A program made the position numbers and the translations under genes. The notes beneath the pieces were generated by a model. That model saw nothing but the letters and a program-made list of their open reading frames with translations, was not told the origin of the DNA and did not search any database. From contig SAUG01000201.1 of NCBI GenBank assembly GCA_011316305.1, positions 1 through 35,622 of the forward strand: 35,622 nt of DNA, given 5' to 3'. Shown in pieces: positions 1-10,149 of this stretch; the stretch's first letter is position 1, and each line of letters begins with the position of its first letter. Source of the stretch: Rusavskia elegans. Its lineage: Eukaryota; Ascomycota; Lecanoromycetes; Teloschistales; Teloschistaceae.

Positions 1-179
1 TTTAAAACTATAGATTATTTAGATAAATATCTATTTTATATTATATATAAACTAATTTCCGAATAAAATAGTTAAGGTTCTATTTATAATATTATATTTA
101 AAAAGAACTACTTTTAATTAGATATAGTTTTAAATAGAAAATTATTTTAATAATTCTAAAAAATAGAAAGAAGATAAAA

Positions 180-2450
180 TATTATAGATTTTTTATATTT
201 TTAGTAATTTTATTATAGCTATAAAAGAAGCTTTCGGAAATAATAATAAAGATAGAGTAATAGATAGGAGATTAATAGTTTTAAAGTAGTAGAAGTCGGT
301 AGCTATTTATATTATTTAATTTAAAATACTAGTTTATAAAATAGACTAGAAAGATTTAATTTTAAAAGCCTATTTTTATAAAGGATTTTAGATAAAAATT
401 AAAAAAACTATAGTAGTAATTAAAAAACTAAATTCGCTAGTAGATTTTATTAAATTTATAATAAGAATCGATATTAGATAATATAAAATATACTTAAATA
501 AATAGATATTTAATAAAATAGGACCTATTAAAAGAAAGCCTAGAAAAAATTTAATAGAATTTAATATTACCGAAACTAGAAAATTATAAACTAAAGTTTA
601 TTATTTATATAGAAAAATAGAATATTTTAAAAAAAATTATCTAACTAAAGAAGTAACTAAAATAACTAAATAATTTTTTAAAATAATAGAAAAAATATCT
701 AATAAATATATAGTAAAAAACTAGTTAATCTACTATAATAATAATTACTCTATCTATCTATCGGAAAAAAAGAAAATAAGATAATATTTTAAAAAACTAA
801 AAAAAATATAAAAAATAAAACTAGTATTTAATTTTAAACTATATAAAACCGAAAAACTTTTTATAGTAATATTTAAAATTAAAATTAGAGGTTAATAAAT
901 AATAGCTTTTATAAATAGAAAAGAAAATAATAAAATTACTAAAAGATTCTATAATAAAATTAAAGGATACTTTTATAGATAAATAATAAAAGATAATAGA
1001 ATTTTTAAAATTAAAATTAAAATAAAATATAAATTAATTAGATAAATAAACTTTACTATAATTAAAAGTTAGAGAAGTTATATTATTTTAGGAAACGAAT
1101 AAAAAGAATCGATTTTAAAAAAATTAATAGAAAAGAATACTATCGGTAAAAAAATAGAACTATAAATAATATATCTTCTAGCCTATAAAAACCTTTTATA
1201 TAAAGAAGTAGATAAAGCTTTAATAATAAACTATAAAGATATTAAAAACTTAGATACTAAATTTAAAGAAGGCGGAAAAATTTAGAAAATAAAGATTTAG
1301 AAAAAATACTATTACTTTCTTTAGTAATTTACTAGAAAATATAATAAAAGTAGAAAAATAATTTAATAACTTTAGATAAACTATATTAGAAAAATATATT
1401 AAAATATAGTTAAAGTTCCAGATAAAATCGAATACTATAAATTAAACTAAATAGATTAGAATAAAGGGACGCCGGACTCGGTACTTAGTATTTAATTTAG
1501 AAATAAAGAATTCGATTAGTACCTGTCTTTATTATTATAGGATAAAATAGTTACTAAAGAATAAAATTTAGTAGAACTATTAGAAGAATTAGAAATAATT
1601 TATAATATAGATATATACTAACCCGGAGTATATAAAAATAATAGTAAAGGAATTTTTAATTAGATTTCTTTTAGAATCCTATACTTTATATAGGTTAAAA
1701 GAAATTAAAATCTCTTAAAAATTAATCTAGATTATTTAAAATAAAACTAGGTATTAATTTAATAGACGCCTTTTATACGGCTAGTATGAAATTAATAGAA
1801 AAATAAAATATAACCGGATTATTAAATTTATTAAATCTAGAAAGTATATATTACTTTTAAATAATAAAATTACTTTTATATTTATCTAAAGCGCGATAAT
1901 AGGTAATAAAATATTCTTATTTACTAAAAAGTCGATATAGATCCGACTTTTAGACTAAGCGTTTATTACGAATCTTTTTTTCGGAATTAAAAAAGGATTC
2001 GATACGATAGCGAGCTTTAGAATATTTATTAAAAATACCCGCGATATTAGAACACTTCCCTACGGCAGTTAGTAGAAATAAAAAAATAAAAGAAATAATA
2101 TATAGGTAGTATTAGATATTAGAAGATTATACGACTTTTAAACCCGAGTATATTTACTATAAGTATTACTACTAACCTCGATTTTATATTCTTTTAAAAG
2201 ATTATAGATATATAGAAAATAAAGAAAAGATAATATAACTCTTTTTAACTAAATATAATAAAATAACTTTAATCGGTTTCCTTTTTAAGAACGTATAATA
2301 GAGGTATTAAAGGAAGAAAAAAAGAGAAGGAAAAAAATATCCTTTTTATACTCTATAGATAGATTATAAACTAGATAAAAAGCGATATAGAAAAGACTAT
2401 ATTATATCTATAATTCTATAGAGGTTCCCTAGAAAATTAGTTAAATAAAC
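180..2450 (+). mobile_element. Decayed retroelement (gag zinc-knuckle relic)
   Basis: At 599-640 the plus-strand frame reads tyrosines at exactly the spacing of a CCHC knuckle (C-X2-C-X4-H-X4-C): TAT codons at 599, 608, 623 and 638, with GAA at 620 where glycine usually precedes the histidine. Every change is what RIP would produce (TGT to TAT, CAT to TAT, GGA to GAA). This marks a nucleocapsid or gag-like domain read left to right, so pol would lie downstream, where only stop-riddled sequence is visible. Outer limits are a guess and no LTRs were identified. Family (Gypsy, Copia or LINE) is not resolved. Confidence 0.5.
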
Positions 2451-2554
2451 GAGCTTTATTATCTATAGCCGCCTATAGCTACTATAACCGCCTTTCTAAC
2501 GGGACTTTTAGTAGATAGCTACCTATCGGCTTTTATAGCTATTTTTACTATATA

Positions 2555-3072
2555 TATTATTTATTACTCCTTTAAATAGTTTCTTTTATTAGTCGTTAAT
2601 ATAATTATTAAATATATTTCTACTATTCTTTTCTTAATTACTTTATAATAAAGATACTTTATAATATTATAACCGTACCTCTACGGCTATATAGAATTAT
2701 TTATAATAATCTATACTAGGATTCCCTTACTATTTAGTAGCTCGGACTACGTCTACGGTTATAGCTAAACTCGAATATAACGCCTTCTGATATACAGTGA
2801 CGTTATATATATATATCGCTTATTATTTCTATAAATAGTTTCTTTTATTAATCGTTAATATAATTATTAAATATATTTCTACTATTCTCTTTTTAATTAC
2901 TTTATAATAAAAATATCTTGTAATATTATAATCGTACCTCTGCGGCTATATAGGATTAGTTATAATAATCTATACTAGGATTCCTTTACTATTTAGTAGT
3001 TCGGACTACGTCTACGGCTATAGTTAGGCTCGAATATAACGCCCTTTAATATACAGGGACGTTATATATAGA
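2555..3072. repeat. Tandem duplication, 259-bp unit, two copies
   Basis: Two diverged copies lie head to tail with an offset of 259 bp (for example the TAGTTTCTTTTATTA motif at 2577 and again at 2836). Both end in a GACGTTATATATA-like segment. A third, split copy of the same family is found far to the right at about 31770-32550, so this is a dispersed subtelomeric repeat. All copies are RIP-mutated. Confidence 0.8.
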
Positions 3073-3970
3073 GCTATCCCGTGCCCTTTTCAAAAGCAAG
3101 GCCTACCTTAGAGGCAACCGTATGTTTTATAACAATCTGTCTACGATAAATCTACGATAAATTCGCTAAAAACAGTTAGTTCTCGAAAACTAGTTATAAA
3201 TATTCCGAAAATAACGAATTAGAATAAACTAAATAGTCGGTTTCTAGTTATATAGAACTCCGAATTAGGTTTAGTTCGTTTAAACCAGTTGTTTTCGACG
3301 AATTGTCGATTAATTTCTCGTTAACATTCGTTCAATATAATTCATGATCGTTCAATATTCAATTAACTACGAATTAGTCCTATAACTTTCAATATTATTA
3401 GTAAGCAAACTAAGCGAACCTATAGATTACGTAATCCTCTAGTCTAATCCGTCGATTTTAGAATCCTAGCTACTCTACTTATAGGAGCCGTAAAAATCGG
3501 ATGAAAATTTCTAAAAAAGAGATTTTCGCGGGATTCGAACTTTGAACTACTTAGTAATTAAAATTTTACTAGGTAAGATTCAGAGAGTCACGTAATATAG
3601 AATTTAATTATCTATCTAATCTATACTAATACTACGGATAGTTAAAAATAAAGATATTTATTTATTTTAATTAAATATTTTAGTAATAAATTTAATAACT
3701 ATCTATTAATTTTCTATTAACTTTCTATTAACTATTTCTTAACTTTTCGTTAACTGATAGTTATATTATATTATTAATCTATTTTTAAATAATTTCGAAT
3801 TTAATTTAATTTTATATTATTTTAGATTGGAATTTTAATAAATACTATTAATTTATTGGAACTTTTTATTTATTTTTATTTAATTTCTTTTTATAATAAA
3901 CTAATATTTAATATATCTTTAATCTTTAATTAATTTCTAATTTTATCTAATTTTAAATTAATAAAATGTC

Positions 3971-4513
3971 GATAGATTGTCGTAGGACATACGGTTGCCG
4001 CTAAGGTACCGAGATATCGACGACTTTGGCAAGTTGCGCAAGTACCTACACAACATCCTCGGATGGGGTCTCGGGGAGAGGTCCCACGGCAATGTGGAGC
4101 GTTGGTATAGGTTGATTATAGATTACGAGAGGAAGTAGGTGTAGGAGGCAGCCATGGATAAGGATGAAAACCCGCCAGCGAAGGGTAAGAATTAGGGCTG
4201 GTGGAATAGGAGAGTTCGCCGGGGCGCTTTCGAAGGGTAAAGAAGAGATGATTAATCTGCAGGATAAGGAGTTTGGCGGTTTGTTTGTTAGACAGATACC
4301 CAATATTGCGAGGTGGGACGTTCAGTAAGGAATAGATAGGTCCAGAAATCAGTGGTGCTTACAGAGACTAAGATCTTATCAAATCGTGCAGAATCGAAGT
4401 CTCTTTTCTAATATTTCGGCTACGCGTTATAGCAAAACCTCATTATCCATCAATACACCAAAGACATCCGCTATCCAGCTCCCATTCCTATCAGTCCACT
4501 CCCCCCAACCCGA
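3971..4513. other. Intergenic, no gene seen
   Basis: Normal composition returns here after the RIP block. Small open frames exist on both strands, but none has a recognisable domain or convincing start. The stretch is the 3' flank of the leftward SDR gene. Confidence 0.6.
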
Positions 4514-5667
4514 CTACCACGGAATCTCCGTCCTATCATACATAAGAAACCTCCCCGACGTCTTCGCTCTAGTCGCCTCGTCGAACTATTCCCACACACA
4601 CAAAAAGCACAATCAGCAAAATGTCTCTTACTCTTTTACTATTTTTTTTTTAAAGGAAAAGCCGGGATAAGGGGCGATTTATTTCTTACCTGTGGCACCA
4701 ACGCATCCACACTCTCTTCTACTGTTAAGGGTTTCACGGCCGATGGATCCATACTAATAGCTTCATCCCCGGTAGTGGGTGGTTCTTCAACGCCATATGC
4801 TTTTGCGGCGAACCAGCCCATTGTGGTGTTGACCCAGCTATATTGTTTGGAAAATTTTAAATTGAGAAGGTTTATAATGGGTATATAAATAATATGAGGA
4901 TGGGAATGGGAAATGGACTTAAAGGTAAAGGAAAGCACATACCCCGGATGAATACTAAAACAAACCAACTCCTCATGCTCGAAATGGATCTTTCGAACGA
5001 GATAATTTGTAGCGGCTTTGGAACACCCGTATGCGAGCATGGGGACGGGTTCGCGCTCCATGGCTGATATACTTCCTACGGACGAGGAGATTACTATGAA
5101 TTTTGGTTCTGGAGGTGGTGTGGTGGTGGTGGTGGTTGTTTTAGTGGCAGAAGATGACGGTATCAGGAGAGGCCATGTGGCTTGAAACAACAAAAAATGC
5201 CCCACGGTATTCACATTGAAGTGATCCTGCAATTTCTCCGCCGGCGTTTCGAGAGCGGGGCCGATGTGTTTTGCGATTCCGCTGTTGGAGATTACGATGT
5301 CGAGTTTGGAGATGTGGTGCGTTGTTTGCAATGTCTTGACTGCGTCGAGGGCGTCGGTGGGGGAGAGGGAGTCGATTTTTAAGAGGATGGGAGCGCGGTT
5401 GGAGGGGTATGTGGGGAGGGTGGAGAGGGAGGTGGAGGTTGGGGAGGTGGGGTCGCGGACGGCGGCGATGACGGTGGTGGAGGGGCGGAGGAGGTAGTGT
5501 TGGACGAGACCGCGGCCGATGCCTGGGGGGAAGGGTTGTGTTTGGAGGGAGGGTGGTGCGGGGAGGAGGTAATGGATTTGGTTTTAATTTGAAGGAAAGG
5601 GGGAAGGTGAGAGCCATGTACCTCTTCTAGCGCCTGTGATGAGGACGGTGGTGTTGGAGGGTTCCAT
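4514..5667 (-). CDS. Short-chain dehydrogenase/reductase (SDR)
   Basis: NAD(P)H-dependent oxidoreductase of the classical SDR fold, probably acting on a carbonyl or hydroxyl group in the cytosol. The gene model has four exons: 5667-5622, 5522-4943, 4837-4690 and 4585-4514. All introns are GT-AG and phases agree, giving 281 residues. Visible motifs are the Rossmann TGARRGIG at residues 11-18, NSG at 95-97, an NVNT asparagine near 120, the serine block SSS near 161, and catalytic Y180-GCS-K184. The last exon supplies the family-typical ending GRFLMYDRTEIPW, which supports the third intron. A poly-threonine/proline loop (about residues 142-153) comes from a trinucleotide run and is unusual for the family. 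Substrate unknown. It is co-directional with the next gene to the right and is a plausible tailoring enzyme. Confidence 0.88.
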
Positions 5668-6223
5668 TATGGTTCTATTCGTAGTTTTCAAGAGTTTTGC
5701 GAGAAGAGGGATGAGGGGTGTTTGTAATACAGAACGACTCAGCCCGCCAGAAATCGTTTATTTGCGATGTGATATAGATATATATGTATTTTGTCCCGAG
5801 TCCGAAAACCTATGCGGAAAGGACGATGATGGGCCGAGAAGCTGCAGACTTGCTATGCAGGTGGTGAACAAGCATTGCGTCCAGTGACATGTTTTTACTT
5901 TCGGACTGCGGGTCGATATACGCAGTAAAGTCTATTACGCCCTTGTGCGGCAGCTCTGCTCGGAGAAGAAGGTTTGCCTGCAGATGTGAGCATGCTTGTT
6001 CACTGGGGGTTGTGCAGTAGGGTTTAGGTGCCAATGTAGGCTCGTCAAAGTATTGGAGCTCTGCTGTCTGCGGAAGACAAGAGAAAACGCATAATATTCT
6101 TTTATTACACGGCGGGATTCTATCGTCTTGTTTGCCGCACAGCTACAAGCTAGTCCCGATTGTAAAAGTGCTCCCTACCTCGAAAAAAAAAAAAAAAAAA
6201 GAATTGATGTATACCAACACCTA
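5668..6223. other. Intergenic, probable SDR promoter, with an 18-A run
   Basis: This stretch separates two leftward genes, so it should hold the SDR promoter and the 3' end of the unknown gene. A run of 18 consecutive A on the plus strand lies at 6183-6200. Small open frames here look like chance. Confidence 0.55.
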
Positions 6224-7666
6224 TCACGCCACGACTTCTCCTCCAACAATAACAAATTGCGGTCCAAACCCCTTCCCAACTCCCAAGGCACTCGTCGGTG
6301 ATTGCTTCTCCCCACTCAAAAGGACCACATTCTCTGGATAAAGCTTCCCCAGTAACGCCATCCGCTCGACAGCGCTTCCAGCCTGCATAACGTGCAATCT
6401 AACGCCATCCGAGTGCGACGTAGACGTGACCAAATCCGGAAGAGAGAGTACGTCGGATGCTTTGTGGATGCCGAAAGACGAGGGTTCGGCGAAGAGGTTG
6501 ACATTGTCTGATGAAGCAGTTCGGTAAGCGTATCGCAGGCCTCGTGTGATTTGTCCGACGTCGACGGAGAATTGAGCACCGTCTTTGAAGTTAGCATGGA
6601 GTTTGATGTGGCGGATTCGGGAGGAGGGATCTGTTTCTGTGGGCTTTTCGACGACGAATGAGCTGGATACGAGACTGGAGGCGACTGAAGATGAGTTCTT
6701 TGGAGATGTAGATGATGCGCTCGAGGTTACTTCAATAGGCGCGCCGATCTCGTGCCTGGGGACTGAAAAGTAGTCTTTGTTCTCGTAGTCGAAAAGAAGC
6801 TCTTGATGCTTCGAATCCTCTACAGTGGCGGGTACATATTTCAGGAGAATTGATGAACTCCCAGTGAACAGCGAGAGAGGCATGACGATACCACTGCCAT
6901 ATTGGAATCCGTATCCCCCAGAAGGAAGGCTAGAAGCCGTCAATCCTTTGGCCACGTCTACAACTGTCGTTCGCTTGACCTGTGCCGTCATGATTTGCAT
7001 CAAGAACTTGGAACGTATGTCTTCTAAAGGTCGTGTTCCTTCCTGCTTGATGGTAAGTTGAACCTCGTCAAAATTCTCGAATGGCAGTAGGCCGTCGCGG
7101 AGAAGCACGATTTGGTGAAGCCATTCGTTGTATACTTGCATCAAGTTACCGTTGCTTCGAGGTCCGATGAGGAGACCGGCGACCTCCCGCGTCCAGACGT
7201 GGCCCTCACAGGGGCTTCGGACAGTCATTTGTGGCCCGGTGACGTCGGGCGGAGGTGCGTCTTGGGCGCAGCGGACAAGGAGGCTGCCGATACGCTGGGC
7301 TTGGTTGGCCATGACCTTGCGCGCAGACTCACCGGCCATGTTGACGACATCACCGATTGGGAGAGTAGATTCTCGCCCAGTCGTTGCCAGGCAGGAGCGG
7401 AGCCCATCGATCAAGATTTTCCGTGAAGGTACAGCACCAGGAGGGTCCTGACCGAGCTGGGCTATGAGAGAATTCAAGAGTGGGGCAACATGCTCAACGA
7501 CCTGCTTGGTTGTATATGTACCAGGTTGGAAGTGCCATTTAAAAGAGTTACCATTTGCTGTATGATTGATTTGGTTGATGGCTCCTTGTGTCGGAGGGTT
7601 GATGAGACGTCCAAGTGCAAGGCCGTCGAGGGCGGGAATGCGGTTGAGGGGACGAGCAGCTGCCAT
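6224..7666 (-). CDS. Unrecognised 480-residue protein
   Basis: A single uninterrupted frame of 480 codons starts at an ATG at 7666 and ends TGA at 6224. I do not recognise the family. The composition is that of a soluble globular protein: no signal peptide and no membrane segment are visible. A serine-rich linker (roughly residues 317-340) separates an N-terminal part of about 310 residues from a C-terminal part of about 140. The C-terminal part begins near IRHIKLHANFKDGAQFSVDV and ends GFGPQFVIVGGEVVA. A candidate 5'-UTR intron lies just upstream (donor GTATGT near 7735 on the minus strand, acceptor CTGCAG before the ATG). It is divergent from the methyltransferase, sharing a 552-bp promoter region, which hints at co-regulation. 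Function unknown. Confidence 0.8.
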   Translation of the reverse strand: MAAARPLNRIPALDGLALGRLINPPTQGAINQINHTANGNSFKWHFQPGTYTTKQVVEHVAPLLNSLIAQLGQDPPGAVPSRKILIDGLRSCLATTGRESTLPIGDVVNMAGESARKVMANQAQRIGSLLVRCAQDAPPPDVTGPQMTVRSPCEGHVWTREVAGLLIGPRSNGNLMQVYNEWLHQIVLLRDGLLPFENFDEVQLTIKQEGTRPLEDIRSKFLMQIMTAQVKRTTVVDVAKGLTASSLPSGGYGFQYGSGIVMPLSLFTGSSSILLKYVPATVEDSKHQELLFDYENKDYFSVPRHEIGAPIEVTSSASSTSPKNSSSVASSLVSSSFVVEKPTETDPSSRIRHIKLHANFKDGAQFSVDVGQITRGLRYAYRTASSDNVNLFAEPSSFGIHKASDVLSLPDLVTSTSHSDGVRLHVMQAGSAVERMALLGKLYPENVVLLSGEKQSPTSALGVGKGFGPQFVIVGGEVVA

Positions 7667-8218
7667 TTTAGACGTAACTGGCTGCAGATTAGGGATACAG
7701 ATGTTTTGATTCAGAGTTGTGATTGTGAAGACATACCAAGACGGCTGGAGAGTTGGTCGGACTTAGTGGGTAGAGGGTAGAAATGATGGTTGGCCAGGTA
7801 TAAGGCAATTAGTAGTGTTAGGATGATGAGTACCCAGTTTCCGACAGGTATGATCAACCCACTACCATAGCCCCTGTGGTTGGAAGAAGGTATGCAGTGT
7901 TGGAAAGGAAAGAAGCCCCCAACAATTTCATGTTGTCTGGCAGTTTCGGCTTTCCGGGTTGCAAAGCAGGATGCAGGATGCAGGATGCAGAATGACCACC
8001 ATCCCCGACGGTCACGCACGTGACGTCCACTTGTTCCGATGTCAGCCAGTCGCGATCGGAGGACGGCTAGACGATGGATGTATTATCTGGAACCCGCCGG
8101 GTCGGGTATTGGAAGATGGCTTCTGTAGTCGGGCTTGCAAGTCTTGGTCAAGCAGTGGTATTCAATAAGACACACGAACATCGCCTGTAGTCGATCAGCA
8201 AATTAGCAATCATTGGCA
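7667..8218. promoter_or_regulatory. Divergent promoter region
   Basis: The 552-bp gap lies between two divergently transcribed genes and must hold both promoters. It contains a composite CACGTGACGTC motif at 8017-8027 (an E-box fused to a CRE-like TGACGTC) and a short tandem run of CAGGATG-like 7-mers at about 7966-7992. A small minus-strand frame with a hydrophobic stretch lies here, but it cannot be joined in phase to the 480-residue frame. Confidence 0.5.
8011..8030. promoter_or_regulatory. CACGTGACGTC composite motif
   Basis: CACGTG at 8017-8022 overlaps TGACGTC at 8021-8027. These match consensus sites for bHLH and bZIP regulators. CACGTG also occurs upstream of the ABC transporter (9904), the 2OG oxygenase (18882) and the DAHP synthase (26905). 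Confidence 0.3.
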
Positions 8219-9342
8219 ATGGAATTCCTACAACCTCAATATGCAGATGCTTTTGCAACCCGTTCGGATAGCAAAAGCAATGCCTTCTCCGGGACTGAAG
8301 GCGTTTATATGCTGCCCCATCATCAACAAGAAATCGATCGTCTTCAACGTCAACATCGTTTCATGAAGGGTACAACCGACGGTGCATTGCTTGTTACTCC
8401 GTTGCCTACCAACCAAAAAACCCTTCGTGTGCTTGATTCTGGCTGTGCAGACGGTAGGTCCTTGCCCTTATTTAGATATCTGTATCTCTCAGGTGGATGT
8501 AATAGCTGACAACTGCGCCCTCTGCCGCACCGGTCTCTCCAGGCACATGGTTGCTCGATCTTAAGACCCAGCATCCCACCCATCAATGGGAGCTACATGG
8601 CGTTGATATTGGCTCTTCGCTCTTTCCCCACAACAGGCCCGAGCTTGATCTGCGCCAACATGATATTAGAGAGCCATTCCCTGCTGCATGGCAATGGTCC
8701 GACCACTTTGATGTCATTCACCAGCGTCTCTTGATTTGGGGCCTCGCAACATCGGCCTGGCCATTGGTTCTCCGAAGCCAATTTGATGCACTGAAACCTG
8801 GAGGCTGGATCCAGTTAGTCGAGGTCGAATGGATCGATGCTGAGAACCCTCATACGCTGCCCGAATTACACAAACATGCGCTGATGCAGAAATGGAGTAC
8901 CAGCACGTTCGGAATGGATATCGACATCGCCTACAAGGTTGGAGACCTGCTGACTGAAGCCGGATTCATTAATGTTCAAAAGACCCCGTTCGCTCACGGT
9001 TATGGCGCTTTGGCCCGCAGGCCAGACCAGAAGGATGGTTCAGCCGAGCTCTACGTCGAATGCTTCCGCAGTATAGATTCCAAGATGCCACAGGGTATGC
9101 TGCCTGACTTTCGTATTTTGCCCTCACCCCATCATCTCCGATTCCCCTAGCTCCCTGAAACTGCATTGAAGTGACCATCACCGCTAACCGCAACTCGAAC
9201 GACAGATGGGATTCCCGGCGTCGCCAAAACTCCGCATGATTTCCACCAATTCTTGGATCGACTGGAGGTAGAGATTAAGACGCATGGTTACCAACCAAAG
9301 TTGAACTTCGTCTGCGCGCAGAAGGCATCGGAGAAAGTGTAG
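8219..9342 (+). CDS. LaeA-like SAM-dependent methyltransferase
   Basis: Class I methyltransferase of the LaeA/UMTA-like group common in fungal metabolite clusters. Such proteins methylate small molecules or act as regulators. Three exons, 8219-8453, 8543-9094 and 9206-9342, give 307 residues. Phases match at both junctions, and the first intron has a GCTGAC branch site. The N-terminus contains the group-typical YMLPHHQQEIDRLQRQHRF. The SAM-binding motif I, VLDSGCADGTW, spans the first splice junction near residues 72-82. An acidic motif (HGVDIGSSLFP) and the post-motif LKPGGWIQLVE follow. The ATG at 8219 was chosen because it is the first ATG in the frame. Cluster neighbours favour a small-molecule O-methyltransferase role, but a LaeA-type role is not excluded. 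Confidence 0.88.
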
Positions 9343-10149
9343 TGTATCAAGCGACAATGGAGACGAGATTCTTCAAAGCATTTATGTTGAGCTTAGTATA
9401 TCACCAGCGTTTAGATCAAGTGATTGCTGCGCCTTGTGTAACAATAACTCACTCTTACTCGGGCTCCATAATCATCTTCAACTTTCCTTCTTGTCTCTCC
9501 CTCTGAGCCCTGAGCATGCCTTTTCTATAGACTGGCACTGTTCAAAAAATGAATCCTGTCGTTGAGTGTGTCATCAACGACCAGGACCTCGAGAACCATT
9601 CTTATCTCTATCGGGGATGTACAGAGGAAGGTACAGGTATATCGGTAGACTCCACCCTTGCACTCCGGTGAGGGAAGAGTAATGGAGATATACAAGGCTG
9701 AATGAATGCTGTGTGCTTGAGATCTACGCGGATGCAGATGGTTCTCCGAATGGCGAATGTTTGTTCCCTATTGCAGTGGTTCAATTCAACGGACGATCAA
9801 ATGGACAACCCACGGACGATGCAGCGGACGACCAGCATGAAGCTCACTAATCAATTCCATGTCAATCTCGGGTTGTTTGCCTGCATCGGCGTTCCGTGGT
9901 CGTCACGTGATGTGGTATTAATTCTCCGAAATGCACGTCTTGCTTCATTATGGACACCGTCCCTGTGGGTAGGATGCGTATTTCGTACGCATTGTCGCCG
10001 CGCATATCACTGGAGATGCTTCGGCTCTGATATAGAGCTCTCTGCAAGTATCTGCTTCGTCTCTAGTTCACCGCACCTAACTCAGGATTCAAATTACCAC
10101 TGTGGTCGGCATAGAGCGTTAGGCTTTTCTGTCTGGGACAAAGCCTATC
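9343..10149. promoter_or_regulatory. ABC transporter promoter region
   Basis: This 807-bp stretch has no convincing gene. A 153-codon open frame at 9702-10163 lacks any recognisable domain and overlaps the transporter start. Three copies of CGGACGA lie within 42 bp at 9790, 9813 and 9825, and a CACGTG lies at 9904-9909. CGG triplets are typical half-sites of Zn2Cys6 regulators, so this may be a control region for the exporter. Confidence 0.45.

Larger units (their letters stand above)
1..3970. repeat. RIP-decayed AT-rich repeat block
   Basis: The block is very AT-rich and CA/TG dinucleotides are almost absent over most of the first 3 kb, while CG is retained. That is the signature of repeat-induced C-to-T mutation at CpA in ascomycetes. 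No intact reading frame is visible. Composition becomes less extreme from about 3080, turns AT-rich again from about 3440, and normal unique sequence begins near 3970. It contains the zinc-knuckle relic and the tandem repeat listed separately. This is the left flank of the gene-bearing island. Confidence 0.85.

Noticed and set aside
3525..3600. tRNA-like GGATTCGAAC box (minus strand GTTCGAATCC) near 3531
   Set aside because: It resembles a T-loop/B-box, but I could not find a matching D-arm, anticodon arm or acceptor stem, and the region is RIP-decayed.
4046..4303. 85-codon minus-strand frame left of the SDR gene
   Set aside because: Proline/leucine-rich low-information sequence at the edge of the RIP block with no recognisable motif.
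7711..8019. Minus-strand frame with a hydrophobic stretch, possible membrane-anchor exon of the 480-residue protein
   Set aside because: The only good donor (GTATGT) leaves phase 1, and joining it to the acceptor before the ATG leads straight to a stop. A 5'-UTR intron explains the signals better.
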